Source: Imbricaverruca yamaguchii (Eukaryota; Arthropoda; Thecostraca; Neoverrucidae). From it: a DNA stretch of 64,000 nucleotides. The stretch lies in contig JAOTOL010001568.1 in the NCBI GenBank assembly GCA_034440575.1, positions 654,001 to 718,000 on the forward strand, given 5' to 3'. The notes under the pieces were generated by a model, which was not told where the DNA came from, searched no databases, and worked only from the letters and a program-made list of their open reading frames with translations. Position numbers and translations under genes: made by a program. Shown one piece after another: positions 43,801 to 55,487 of this stretch. The stretch's first letter is position 1. Each line of letters opens with the position of its first letter.

Positions 43801-46800
43801 CATCTTGCATTTTCGAGTTTTGTGATTATAGCTTTTCAACACCATATCGGACGATTTAAGACATTTATAGGAAAATATTAATTACGGTTGTAGGTTAATT
43901 CCACCACATGAAATACAATAAACTATTCCTACACCTTTCATCGACATCGACGTCTTAATTACTGAGATCGTACATCGGGCCAAACATAGGCATTTTAGAC
44001 TATTACTATTACTTTAGTCGTATTACATCTGTTTGACTTCCACGTTGGAAGTTGCCGGTACACGTAGACTCCCGTCAAAAAGGGTCTGCATTGGAACCAG
44101 ATTTAAATTAATATTTTGGACAAGAGTGCAAAAGGACATTGTTGCTGGAAATCACATATTTTTACAATGCATTGCTCCTTACCACAAAACAAGCAGTGAT
44201 TGTCATCAAATTAACTTGAGCTATAGCGTTACGAAATATATCGCCCTGGCTCAGCACCCATATGAACAATGGCACAGATCGATTTGACGAAGACACTCAG
44301 GAAACGGATACCCAACTAGCCGGTGCTAATATCATCATAATTTATGACGTCCATATTCATATATCGCTGTTACCTTTAATATGACATCCTTGACATTGTT
44401 AAAATAGTCAGAAAAATATACATGTTGGTAAAATAAGCTGTCGTGCAGGGCACTTCATCAGAATCACAAAATGCAAAATTCACATTATAATCAGTATAAC
44501 ATGTTGTCGTACTGACTAGAATTAGTGCTTTACGACAATATGTTGGCAAGATTAAACACGTGACGTGTATAATCCTTCCTGGCACCAGGCATCCGGCAAA
44601 CGAAATCAATGAAGTTGTGTGATTCTATTAACCCGTCCCGTCTCGGGGGGGGGGGGTCTTCAACTGCCCCCATCCCTCAGGTTGTTTTCGCGAATAGTGG
44701 ACGAACAGCGCGCGGCAGCGCGCCCAAGTTTGGCATACCATTTCCCACATCAATTTGACATGCTGTTTTAAAATGTTGAGTCAGGTCATCTAGGGTCAAC
44801 AAGTTAGTCAAGGTCAAGTCAGGTCACCTAAAAAAAACTCAACCAGTCGTCACGCTTTAACGGATACAAATGTTTTTTTTATGAAACATTCAGCGTTTGT
44901 TTATCTTTAGGAATGCAACAAAACGTACGCGTGGAATTTTTCTTCTTTTTTTCGTTTGTGACCACATAAATTTTGCGTATTTGCCAAACTGCAGTTCAAA
45001 TAGAGGATTCTGGCTAAGGTAAGCATTTTTATTAGCGAAAGTTGACTTCGAACAACGTTTCTCGGTCTGCTCGACCCATTGGAAAAGGAAAATTAAAGAA
45101 GATTTGAAAACTCAAAACTTCCTAATTAAAAAGAAACGTTTTTGGAGGCAGAAAATTAAAGCCCTGTTCGATTTCACTGTCCTTTTCTCATTCCAAATAC
45201 ATTTTGTTTTTCATATATCCCCAAAAATTAACTCCCCAGAACCAAAAACATAATGTAATTCGTGAAAAGTCGTGAAAATCTAGCCCACTGGTGACGTCAC
45301 TTCTGGGATAAAATTGTTTTGGGGGGTGGATCACGACCCTACTCGTCGAGCACTTTCCGATGACACCTCTTTCGTTTTCGTGCGATGCTTAGTTTGGATT
45401 TTAGAGTGGGATCTCTAACCGACCCCCCCCCCCGAGACGGGGTGTGAGGATCTGACCGGAAAGACGGCGGATTAACACAACATGTGGGTTGGATACACTA
45501 CACTGCCATTATCAAGGTTCACAACAAAACGCACAAAAACTGTCACAACATTATAACAAAAGCCACGATGCTACATTGCTGCTCAAAGTTGGTTTCCTAT
45601 CCTATTGAATATCGACTCGAATACTTCATTGTTATGAAACTCATTGTTATGGACATAATTATCATGGGCATCTTCGTCATGGGTAACATTTTAATGGAAA
45701 TCATCGCCATGGGCATCGTTGTCGTGGGTGTCATTGTCATGGACATCATTGTCATGGACATCATTTAATATCGCAATTTTGATTCCTCACTGAAGTATAT
45801 CTTAATCCATGGCACTAGAAATTGAAGTAGCCATGTGAACAAATGAGATGATTCAAAGGACAGTCTGTGCACGCTTAGCATTGCGAAATGTTCGTGTATG
45901 CCAAAGTTATGTGTTCTGAGATGATTTTGACAGAAACGCCAGCAGCATCGGTCAGTCTGCCGGCTGAAAAAAAATCCACCACATCCACCACAGCAACCAG
46001 CCGACTTAGCATGCCGAATGATGCCGCCACAGACTTTCGCACTACGAACGTCAACTAGGGACCATTGTGTGTGTTAAGAAGGTGTGGCTATCACATCAGT
46101 GTATATTGGGGTCAGTATTCAGTACTTCATTATTGCGCATCACAAAAAAATACGAATGCCGCTAACATCGCATGTACATATAAACATATGAACTGTGCGT
46201 ATGTCGTCTCGGTGCATGTGCTGATCACAGTATCGAATTGTCTCAGTTCATCTGACATAGAGGTGTCAAGCGTTAAGGGGAGACCCTATGAGAATGCTAA
46301 GGAGTAAAGTTAAGGTGAGTCCCTACCGGACGATGATAGAGAATAACGATGGTTGTGAGGAATACCGAGGGTCCGCGTTAGAGCTAGAAAACCCTTAAAG
46401 CTAGACAGATTGTCAAGTACTGGGATGTGCTAAGCTTCCGAGCCTTAAGGGGACACATACCCTCGTCCCCCTCTGGAAGCTTGCCATGCTTTTCATGGTC
46501 CGATTCATTGGTTGTTATTCACACGTCTGGGACAGTTGGAAAAACTGCTGTATGCGGTTTCGGCTTTATTACCAATTATTCGGTGCTCCCGAAATGCTAC
46601 GCGGTATTCGATTCGAAGCCTCAATGAGAGCCTGATAAAAAATATATATTGCGTTGCTTAGCCTTATTACGGTAGTGGGGACTGGCGAATTCAGCCGGCG
46701 CCACTCTTTTTACCCGCCGCTTCCTGACATTTTTTTTTATTGGGGCGTGCTTTTTGTTGACTGTTACTAACTTGCTTTCTTCTACTTCGGACCAAAATGT

Positions 46801-49800
46801 ATTTTCGCAACTTTATCAGAGGCAGCTCCAGGATCGAACAGTGGGAGGCACCATCGACATATTTTGGGGAGCACGAAGGAACTGCTTCTGAATATTTGCA
46901 TAGTTTTGCTGTTGAAGTGGTGGCAACGTAAAATTCACCCCGTCCTAGACACTTAACGTGAAAACTAACTCTGATTTGGGAAGCGTCGGTTCCGGTGCCA
47001 AGCACAATTGCACAATTATTTCCGCACTTATATTTTATGGTAAATATGTGCGGTAAAACTCTTCCACTGTTCAGCCTCTACTCTTCACATTTTTATATAA
47101 TCTTGTCTAGCCCAGACACATACAGCCGACCCTATCATCTTCCCGTCGTAGAGGCGAAGCAACGGCTTTCCTCGATCATACAATGGTAGGTTATTACGTT
47201 GGTAACTTGTTTCAGACTTTTACCAGTTGGCATTTCTACAGTACCAATGGTTATTGCCATTACCGGCTATTGATGTATATGAAACGCTTTATTCAGCAGC
47301 TGACAGCCCAAGCCACAACAGTGATAACAGGTCCAGCATGGGCATGGAGGACAAAAACAACGTTTGCTGTTTTGGAATGCACAGTGCAATGCAATAACTG
47401 CACAGCCACTTCAGAGGCAGCACATCTTCCCCAAGGACAGGTCAGAAGGCAGGCGGGCCCACTCGTACAACACGCCGCGGGCCATGTTGACATCGACTCA
47501 CCCACCAGACCCGTAACGGGACCGTCTGGCGAGACCATACATCCGGTGTGGCTGTCGCCTGGCACAGAAACCGGAAAACGTCAGGAAGATAGCGCATGCT
47601 CTCGAACCTTACTGGTTTTCGAGTTGGGGTCGGTCCCCACCAAAAAACAAACAAACAAACAAAAACATAGGGTGGGGCACGAACACCAGAGGCTCTGCAT
47701 CGGTGGGGACGCGCATGATCGCAGGCAGTGGCGGAGCTAGAGGGCTTTCCCAGTGGCGGATCCAAGAGGTGATAAGTAGAGACATACCTTATCAAAACCA
47801 TTACAAGCAATGGGTGACACTTTGCCAATGATGGATCAAGGAGGGGGTAGTGACTTTTGGATTGACGATTACAATGAACCACGCACAGTGGTGGAACCAG
47901 GAGATGTTCTCAACGGCTCAATAATTGTATGAGCTTTCTCACTTAAGCTTCCCTGAATCCTCCTGAAGAAAAACCCCTAACGGCACTTCGGGTTAAAATC
48001 CTTGCGGTAAGTATTGGTATTATGCAAGAATGACCCAATAGTAGGTATTTATGGCACTGAGTGGGAAGAAGAACCAGCCATAAAGAACAAATGATACCCA
48101 CTCCTCATCAGGCTCCTGGGTACTCCAACAGTTGTTTTGCATGTGCATGTCGGTTCATCAATTGGTATTTGGACCATTAAGAATGATGGATACTTATTCA
48201 TGCACAATTAGCGGTGTAAAATACAAGCATAGGCAGACATAATTATGCCCAATTTGCACCTGTCATTTGTTTTCGTGACTTCGCCATTTGGGAAATTTGG
48301 AAATTTTATTTGAGCTAAAATATGAGTTATCAGCTTCCACTGCACTTTGTATCATGTTCTTTTTCACACATACGATATTTACATCTCGTACGATGCTTAG
48401 CAGTTGAGTTCGTGAAAATGGACCGAAATGCCTATCAACTTGAAAGCGCTGCACACTGCCTTTACTACATCTGCATTTCTGCCACCATCTGATACTTCCT
48501 GCCGGTACGAATGGCTAGATGAGCTGTGAGTGCTGAGTATTATGTACCTGGCGACAGGTCGCAAGAAGCTCGTGGCAATGCTTATAGAATGCTTCGTTAT
48601 TTGATTGTTAGATCGTTGGGTTGTTAGCACACAATCATTTGATTACCCAATACACTAACATTTGCGATCTGCAGGACGCATCTAGCTAATCGTATAATTC
48701 GTCGCTACTTTGAACGAAATGAACTTATCCCTCAAATAAGTTTCATCCCATCTTAAACCTTCGCCAGTGCAAGATTCACGCAAATCGCATGAATGCTCTA
48801 AATTGATATGAAGGACATCTTCAAGCATTTCAAGAATATCTTCAAAATATCTCAGTGAAATTTCCCTAGTTGTTACCTCATCGGTCGTGCATTATTACCC
48901 CAACGTCATGAAAACTGTTCTTCCCAGATCATTTCAAATCACATAAGCATGACGAGGTAACATGTTCTGGTCATTGGCATCAACATCGCGGATTTTCTCA
49001 GCCTATTGTGTATAATAATCCTGGATAGGTGATGGTTCGTACTTGATGATAGGCGACAACCGTGCCTACCGCATATGAACCATTTAGGTATACAAGGTGA
49101 TGTGAGGTGAAATAGAAATTGGCCATCACGAAGGACATTGATCTGAATCAACTTGATCGATGATTTTAACTACAACATCGTCCTTCTAACAGGAAATATT
49201 CAGCTGTACGTTGTGCATCGCCATCACAGCAGATGCGACAACGGCACAACAATATAATGATTGCGACTGCCAAACCTGACATTCAATGTCGATATGTAAA
49301 ACAGGCCAACCAACTTTATGCAGTGTTGTAAAATACGCTACGAAATTATATCATGCACAAATGGCCAGGCAATGGGCCTTCCGCTCTTTGTTCCTAGATG
49401 ACATATACAGCCAGCAGGTGGTAGCCCTATTATCCACGCGTGTTAGCTCTGTCACGGGCCTCAGCAGTATTCCCTTCAATGTATTACTTTGTAAAACGCC
49501 TACCAGATAGTCGTTCGTGTAATCCTCCGGTGAAGACCACTTTCGGCGGAAAATGTGTAGATGAATAATGAATACTTTGATCTCGCCGCGAAGCACGCGC
49601 AGTGTACTTTGACGTAGTTGGAAGGCTATAAATCCATCGATGATGGAGAAAATCTACGTTGGACCGCCGACTCCAGAGAGTTGCTCGTGCCCACGCTCTC
49701 GATACGCTGTGCGCACTTCCATTTTTCCATACAACAAACAAACTAGTGGAAGATCCCACGTTCCATATATATATTGCGCCACATGTGCACATCTGCCATG

Positions 49801-51673
49801 CCACAGTTCATGAAAAATAGCTCGAAGTGCAGGCAACATGTAGGATAGTCAGGATACCAACTTGATAGATGGGACAGAAGCAGCGTTGACTGGGCGACTA
49901 CTTCTTTATGATGAGGCGTCAACTGCCACGTTGACTAGGCGGCTACTTCTTGTGCAAACTGCCACGTTGGCTGGGCGACTGCCTTTTATGATTGCCTAGA
50001 CGCCAACTGTCACGTTAACTGGGCGTCTACTTCTTAATGATAAGACGCCGACTGTCATGCCTGTGACATCGATGGTTGATTTTCATCGTCACCAAAGATT
50101 TAGCAGTATTTGTCTGTTGCCTTTCGCTTTTCGAAAAATGAATTGCAGGGCACTTCCATGAGCCCACAATGGACCAGCTCTGGCCCTGCAGCGACACCAC
50201 TGTATCACACTACGAATGAACTCTAACCGCACTCTGATCCTCTTGTGGTCCCACTGTGACCTGGTGTGACCGCAGAGACGCCCAGCGATACCTGTGCCCC
50301 CACTGTGACCCGGCCTGATACCGCAGAGATGCCCGGCGATACCTGTGCCCCCACTGTGACCTGGTGTGACCGCAGAGACGCCCAGCGATACCTGTGCCTC
50401 CACTGTGACCCGGTCTGTGACCGCAGAGACGCCTGACGATACCTGTGCCCCCACTGTGACCTGGTGTGGCCGCAGGACACCCATCAATACCTGTGCCTCT
50501 ACTGTGACCCGGTCTGTGACAGCCGAGACGCCCGGCGATGCCAACGAGAGGTGTAGCAGGTATCGGCCAGGAGACCTGCACTCTCTGGCCACGTCCACCA
50601 AGTTCAGTCGACGTGAGATACAGAGCTTCTACCGCGGCTTCAAACAAGAGTGTCCCAGTGGCCACGTAGATGAAGAGAGATTTCGCGACGTCTACGCCAA
50701 GTTCTTCCCTTTTGGAGGTCTGTCAGTTGCTCGTGGGGGTAGTTCATGCCAGTGTCTGGAGTGAATTTATGGAACGCTGTTCATCTCGCTCGAGAAAAAT
50801 CTACTTTTAAGGTCATGTGGGGGTTAAAAGCACGCGTCCACAAAAAAATATGAGTGGGCAGGTGAAGTAAGGATAAAATTGTAGTGCTTTTCACATGCTC
50901 CAATCTTTGCCAGTATGGATCTAGTAAGGCCTTGGGCGGAAATTTGATGACTCTCAACTACCATCAGCCAGATATGATTGGATTTCCCAACAAAGGGAGC
51001 AGAATGGGCCTACCAGGCCCGCCAGATTGCCAGAATGCCAGACTCCCATACTGCCTGAGCCGACCGCCAGCCATGAGAGCAGACCGCGCCGTACTGCTAT
51101 GGTGAAATGTGCGCCGGGTAGTCCGAGGTTGAACGCCGACAAGTTCCTCTGATCGGTGGTGTCAACTTAGCGCTGTGTTTTCACCGCGGCTTCTTTATGG
51201 GTCTACTGCCAGATCCAAGGGGCGATAAAGAGGCAAATATTTTGCGAGCCGGGTAAAAAGGCTTCTTTATGGGTCTACTGCCAGATCCAAGGGGCGATAA
51301 AGAGGTAAATATTTTGCGAGCCGGGTAAAAAGGTACATGCTGAATCCAACCTTTGACATCAGACGCGTAAATCCAGTTATCTGATGATGCAGTCTATCTG
51401 GAGAGACATACATCATGAATTATTAAAAGTAATTCTAATGATTTATGTCATCCTTCAGTCCAGTGTTTTTTGCTTGGTGAACTTCTGAGTTGCTGTGAAT
51501 CTTCTGTGGTTGACGCCTGCCATCTGCGCTTCAGACTCGGATCAGTACGCACACTTACTGTTCAACGTGTTGGACAAGAATCAGACGGGCAGCATCTCGT
51601 TCGACGACTTCATCTTCGGTCTGTCAACCCTCATCAAGGGAAGCACGGAGGACCGTCTCGCCTGGACATTCAA
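40633..51673 (+). CDS. Kcnip: KChIP (Kv channel-interacting protein) type EF-hand calcium sensor, first three visible exons
   Basis: Exons 40633-40850, 50523-50717 and 51535-51673 join with matching phases (1 then 1) and GT-AG borders. The conserved part reads YRPGDLHSLATSTKFSRRE, then FYRGFKQECPSG, then DVYAKFFPFGD (degenerate EF1) and YAHLLFNVLDKNQTGSISFD with DFIFGLSTLIKG (EF2 loop DKNQTGSISFDD, Asp at position 12 as in KChIPs). It ends RLAWTF followed by an incomplete AA- codon, where the family continues NLYD. YAH.LFN and the RYRP start separate KChIPs from frequenin and hippocalcin. The family binds Kv4 channel N-termini, and some members also act as calcium-regulated repressors. EF3 and EF4 must lie beyond the window or be lost; no match is seen in the 12.3 kb to its end. 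Confidence 0.88.
41045..42338 (+). repeat. 36-bp minisatellite in the KChIP intron (about 36 copies)
   Basis: The unit is CACCTCAGCAGGGGTCTGTG then GAGGCACTCCCGTGT, with variants GCGGTGGTCTGCGG and GCACGCGCGG. It starts about 195 bp after the exon donor. Every unit carries an acceptor-like CCCGTGTCACCTCAG. The 36-bp period keeps all three forward frames open for 450-500 codons. These are not genes. Confidence 0.96.
42465..42543 (-). other. tRNA-like sequence (tRNA pseudogene or SINE head)
   Basis: The minus strand reads GCAGGGATGAAGTGGTCTGG and later GTTGTGGGTTCGAATCTCAC. That gives a B-box (GGTTCGAATC), a T-arm stem of five pairs (GTGGG/CTCAC) and an A-box-like TGAAGTGG at the expected spacing. 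The acceptor and anticodon stems are not convincing, so a functional tRNA is unlikely. Confidence 0.45.
42544..43144. other. AT-rich intron DNA, nothing supported
   Basis: No coding or repeat structure recognised. Confidence 0.4.
43145..43822. repeat. Large imperfect inverted repeat (arms ~240 bp, spacer ~180 bp)
   Basis: Left-arm words GATGATCTCAGTAACC, TTTTTGGCCCATTGAGTCAT, TAGAAAGCTACGAAATGA and CTAATCAATGTCTTTTCACC reappear reverse-complemented at 43565-43815 (GGTGAAA/CATTGATTAG, TCATTTCGTGGCTTTCTA, ATGACTCAAATGGCCAAAAA, GTCACTGAGATCGCCCATC). A partial extra copy of the terminal word (ACTGAGATCGTACATCGG) lies near 43961. A foldback MITE is the simplest reading. Confidence 0.8.
44632..45447. 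mobile_element. ~0.8-kb TTAA-type MITE with G-run termini
   Basis: The left end is TTAA-CCCGTCCCGTCTC followed by a G run. The right end is a C run followed by GAGACGGGGTGTGAGG. The inner 17 or so bases are inverted copies. The interior has TCAGGTCA and AAGGTCAAGTCAGGTCA words like the MITEs at 33.7 and 54.2 kb. The right TTAA is not preserved. Confidence 0.6.
45625..45768. repeat. 18-bp degenerate repeat (ATCATTGTCATGGACATC)
   Basis: About eight units making a frame of alternating Met/Ile/Val. Not a supported gene. Confidence 0.75.
45769..49875. other. KChIP intron interior, no gene seen
   Basis: Mostly unique. Four CAGTGGCGGATCCAAG-type words near 47729, 47752, 47815 and 47887 resemble stacked hAT termini, and there is a small (CAAA)n near 47642-47662. 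The 185-codon frame at 47183 has no recognisable domain. Confidence 0.45.
49880..50062. repeat. ~50-bp degenerate tandem repeat (4 copies)
   Basis: The unit type is GACTGGGCGACTACTTCTT with ATGATGAGGCGTCAACTGCC and ACGTT. Spacings are uneven. Confidence 0.75.
50240..50540 (+). repeat. ~50-bp tandem repeat of the KChIP EF1-exon 3' splice site (6 units; the last is real)
   Basis: Units read CACTGTGACCTGGTGTGACC then GCAG|AGACGCCCAGCGATACC and TGTGCCC. The final unit is the true junction, CACTGTGACCCGGTCTGTGACAG|CCGAGACGCCCGGCGATG. The repeat therefore includes the polypyrimidine/AG region and the first exon bases. Decoy CCGCAG sites precede each AGACGCC. Confidence 0.92.
50523..50717 (+). CDS. 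Kcnip: KChIP exon: conserved core start and EF1
   Basis: It opens in phase 1 (restoring Ala) with ETPGDANERCSRYRPGD, continues FSRREIQSFYRGFKQECPSG and ends DVYAKFFPFG in phase 1 before GTCTGTCAG, a weak donor. EF1 carries the CPSG sequence in its loop, which disables calcium binding throughout this family. Confidence 0.9.
51188..51331. repeat. 72-bp tandem duplication
   Basis: Two copies of GGCTTCTTTATGGGTCTACT...GCGAGCCGGGTAAAAA with one mismatch, just 200 bp upstream of the EF2 exon. Recent. Confidence 0.95.
51535..51673 (+). CDS. Kcnip: KChIP exon: EF2
   Basis: The acceptor is CCATCTGCGCTTCAG. Joined in phase 1 it gives GDSDQYAHLLFN, the EF2 loop DKNQTGSISFDD and GLSTLIKGSTEDRLAWTF. It ends with two bases, AA, before GTAAGAA; the family residue here is Asn, so the next exon should start with C or T. 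Confidence 0.92.
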
Positions 51674-52822
51674 GTAAGAAACTGTGTTTAACTGACTGTA
51701 AGCGGCAGAGCTGATCTGTATTCCCTGAAATATATTTTCGGTCCTTTTCATGGTCATACATGGCATCCTTCAACAAATTCCTGCTTGGATTTCACACAAT
51801 ATTTAACTGAAGCGTGATATCGGAAAGCAATCAGAAACTAAAAGTCAACTATGCACATGGTTGAATGACCTTGAATTGTACTCGGCGGTATTTGTACACG
51901 ACTGCACGTATTTGCTGCCGACCTGACCTTCACTTCCTCTGCAGAAAATTTGTTCCTCCAGATAGGTTTCTGATGGCTGCCGTTAGGAGCGGAATTAGTT
52001 TTGTGCCACACTCCCTCGATTATTGGAATCAGAGATACGGCTGGCAAACGATCCGTCTTCTTGCCCAGTTCTTCAACAAACTCAATGCGCATTATTCTAA
52101 GGATGGGGAAGCTCCTTTCAGTGTCATTAAAAATACACAAGTTGCCCATGCCAAAGTGTCTGTCCTTAAAATATCATCTAAATATTTACCGAAGCACCAA
52201 AACAACAATGTGAAAATCACATTCCACCGAAAATGAATGTTGCAATACTTGACACCCAGCAGGAGGTCTAATCATGTAAGATGGAGGCCCCCGATGATAA
52301 TGCATTATTGGCATCGACAAAAGACCCGTATCGGTGATGAAAAGTCCATATTAACTGGCAGGAAGACCGCTGTGTTGTCTCAAGAGCCCAGGTCAGCAGA
52401 CTTAAAACAGACCTTTCGATACTGGCAAGATGGGTTCAGTTTGGCCACTGTGTTCGCGGCCCGCACGGTATTTTCCGAGTGTGTGTGGGGGGGGGGGGGG
52501 GACTGCCTAATGCCACATGATTCAAATGGGATCAAACAAACATTCATATGTAGAGTTGCCAATTACTCGGAACCGGCAGGACTACGAATAAATATAAGCG
52601 AGCTGATTCTCTGAAACAACGCTGTTCTATCCCCTGGCGCAACTTTCCAACTATGAAGCAGTGCGGTATTTGTTCCCTCGCAAGTACTTGGCTATCCTAT
52701 TACGATGCATTTATGGCGGGAGCCAAGCAAGCCAAGGAAGTACAGTTGTTCGAATACTCCCAGGAAACCATAAAACGATTCCTCATCTGCGTAAGCTGAT
52801 TGAAGATTGAACAAAAACCTCT
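51674..52822 (+). other. KChIP intron or downstream DNA, no exon seen
   Basis: Starts with donor GTAAGAA. No EF3-like sequence (family motif LYD.N.DG.I) is visible. A 13-base G run lies near 52489. Confidence 0.5.
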
Positions 52823-53150
52823 CTCCCCCTCTCTCCCTCCTTCTCCCTCTCCCTTCCCATCTCCATATCCCTCTCCCTCCCTCCCTCCCTGCTTCCCTTC
52901 TTCCCTTTCTCCCTCCCTTCCTCCATCCCTTCATCCCTTCCTCACTTCCTTCATCCATCCCTTCATCCCTTCCTCCCTTCCTCCCTTCCTCCCTTCCTCC
53001 CTTCCTCCCTTCCTCCCTTCCTCCCTTCCTCTCTTCCCCCCCTCCCCGTTCCCTCTCTCCCTCTCTCCCTCTCTCCCCCTCTCCCTCTCTCCCTCTCTCC
53101 CTCTCTCCCTCCCTCTCTCCCTCCATCTCTTTCTCCATTTCTTCGTCGGT
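52823..53150. repeat. Polypyrimidine tract (CCCT/TTCCCTCC)n, ~330 bp
   Basis: Nearly pure C/T on the plus strand with CTCCCT, CTTCCTCC and CATCCCTT sub-arrays. Purine-only on the complement, so able to form triplex (H-DNA). The Pro/Ser and Glu/Arg/Gly frames are artefacts. Confidence 0.95.
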
Positions 53151-54248
53151 TTCCATAGCATTTGTATTGCGTCGTAACTCCGATTACAGCTCTGAGTGCC
53201 ACAGGAACTGGCACAAAGTAGGCAGCTGTCTGACCGAACTAGCGAAGGCAATGGAGCCTATCGCAGTTAATGGTGCCTGAACATCCGATCCGTCCATCTT
53301 GGCTAATCGTAAGCGTCCTTGATGATGACGTAAGCGTCCATTGTCTGCATTTAAGGAACGTGGCAGATGCATGGGTGTTGCCACCAATTTTGGATATGGT
53401 ATGGGGTGAGATGATTTTTAGGTCGACTTTTAACGTGCTGCACCACACCAGGCCGAAGGCCGAAATATAATTAATATTATAAGGATTTCTTTTGTGGTAC
53501 CATTTGCGGGCGCACCATTACGCGTAGCGCACCGGAAATGGCACCGATCGGATCGTCTCCACGGTGTGCGTGCTATTGGCGTGTTTCCCGTGTTCTCACG
53601 TGTACATCGAGCACGTGGCACGTGATTGAATTTTCTCAAAAACCCCATTGAATTAACATGGCGATTGCAATTTCGTCGTCTGTCGGACGGCCCGAATCAG
53701 AGCAGTACAGCTGCCGAACCAATGCACCGATCGGCATGAAACTAACGTCACGCTGTAGCCGCTTCGATGCGCCATACTTGCATTTTAAAATTTCCATCCC
53801 ACGTGGCACGTGCACAGGTGGGGCGCGTGAAAGTCCAAGGTCGCATATTTTCCCTATTTTTCACGATTGGGTATGCCGCTGCCAAACGGCTCGAGTTGGC
53901 ATGACGGCAACGCTTCCATCACTCGGCTCCACGTACCGGGTACATTTGCCCAATTGGCACATTGGCACCTGCCGTGCAAACTGCAGTCGTCAATGAATGC
54001 CGATTGGCACGTGTCGCATACACGTAGAATCGACGCTGATTTACACGCTATTAACGCCCATATAAGGCGGGATTTGCCGCCCAAATGTGACACAAACTTA
54101 TAGACGCATGTCTTCTGACGCCCACGCTATCCTTGCAGTTTCTCCAACCCAAATACTTTGGCCACAGTCGCAGATACCCTGAACCATGGCCTTTTCGGGC
54201 GTCAAATTGCGCTTCAACATGGGAAAATTTTGAGTTCGAGGGCGCTTC
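53151..54248. other. Intergenic or intronic DNA with recurrent GGCACGTG words
   Basis: No gene. GTGGCACGTG or TTGGCACGTG recurs near 53615, 53803 and 54004, and CACCGATCGG near 53541 and 53726, suggesting an old repeat. Confidence 0.4.
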
Positions 54249-54252
54249 TTAA

Positions 54253-55270
54253 CACTCGGACGTCCGGAGGTCCGCGTCAACTTCGCGTGTCCGAGAGGGG
54301 CAGATGTTTGCCCCCCTAAGATCTCTAGAACTATGCTAGCTAGCGACAAACAGAGAACGGCGTTGGATAACTGGTGACGGGCTCTATCGAAAGTGATTCG
54401 GTCATGTTTTCGCTCAGGTCAACATTCAGGTCACTGGGTCATCATAGGTCAAATTAGACCAGATCAGGTGGGACTCAGATATTGACACATATCTCAGGAC
54501 CTGTAACAGATAGAAACGAATGGCGAACAATATTCGACAGTCCTTGAAATGCGCTACCGACAATAGGCGGTGTAGGTTAAGGTCACGTCAACCGAAACTC
54601 AGGTTAAGGTCCTGAAGTTATGACCTCAGATCAAGGTCATGAAGTCACCTAGGGAGGTCATGTAATGTACCAATCCCCACGTCTTGGCGATACAAACACA
54701 TTGACGGTAATTTCAGCCTTCTAGCTCAATGCAGTGCGATATAATGCGCAGAAATGTGTAGTGATCTTAGGTGACCTCAAAGACCTTGGTGAGGTCACTG
54801 AGCAAAGATGTCAGCGGTAACATTGAGCATAGCTTCCATCTACATGCCTCAACCGTTGTCAGATCATTCCGAGCGCAAATATGTAACTAGGAAACATTTG
54901 TATATTTCACCATAGCCTATAGTGGGGAGCCATGGCCGCGACCTGACCTAAGGTCAATGCTACGAAAAAACCCGATATACATATTATGGTCCCTGATGAG
55001 ATCATGACATGTTATAAGTTTGAAATCAATCGCCCAATTATTGTGGAAGTTATGCCACCTATAACTCCGAGTGTAGTTGGGTGGGTCACCTCGCCTGACC
55101 TGGTGACCTGACCTGAGATACCCAGGATTAAAAATGTATGAGGATATGCGAAAAAATGCCAATGAACAGCTATGCGAGGTTTGGACTTGCTAGCCAGATT
55201 AGTTTGGCGGCAAATGAGGAAAAACCCGAGGGGGGTGCAGATATCTGACCCCCCGTCGGACGTGCGCGTG
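54253..55270. mobile_element. 1018-bp TTAA-flanked MITE, copy 2 (piggyBac-like ends)
   Basis: Flanked by TTAA at 54249-54252 and 55271-55274. Termini are CACTCGGACGTCCG and, inverted, CACGCGCACGTCCG. It aligns with 33676-34686 over most of its length. Subterminal GGGGCAGATGTTTGCCCCC and GGTGCAGATATCTGACCCCC hairpins. The interior is rich in AGGTCA/TGACCT. No transposase. TTAA target duplication is characteristic of piggyBac, so the class is inferred. Confidence 0.8.
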
Positions 55271-55487
55271 TTAAGCATGGAAGATTTGAGAGGACCCTGG
55301 ACACCACCCCATGCCCCAACCCCACCAGGTGACCCAGTTCCACTCGCTGGAGAATCCTCCTCCGGAGGGATTCTCCTGTGTAGAGAAGCCGACAATTTGT
55401 CCCAGTTTCGCTGCGTTGCGAGACAAACGAATTTCTAACCACTGATAAATTCTCCCCGCACTTTGCTTCAGTTGGGTCGGCTTTTAA

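Noticed and set aside
47183..47740. 185-codon plus-strand frame
   Set aside because: No recognisable domain, low-complexity end (KKQTNKQKH from a CAAA run), lies within the KChIP intron.
52692..53280. Pro/Ser-rich or Glu/Arg-rich proteins
   Set aside because: Translations of a polypyrimidine tract.
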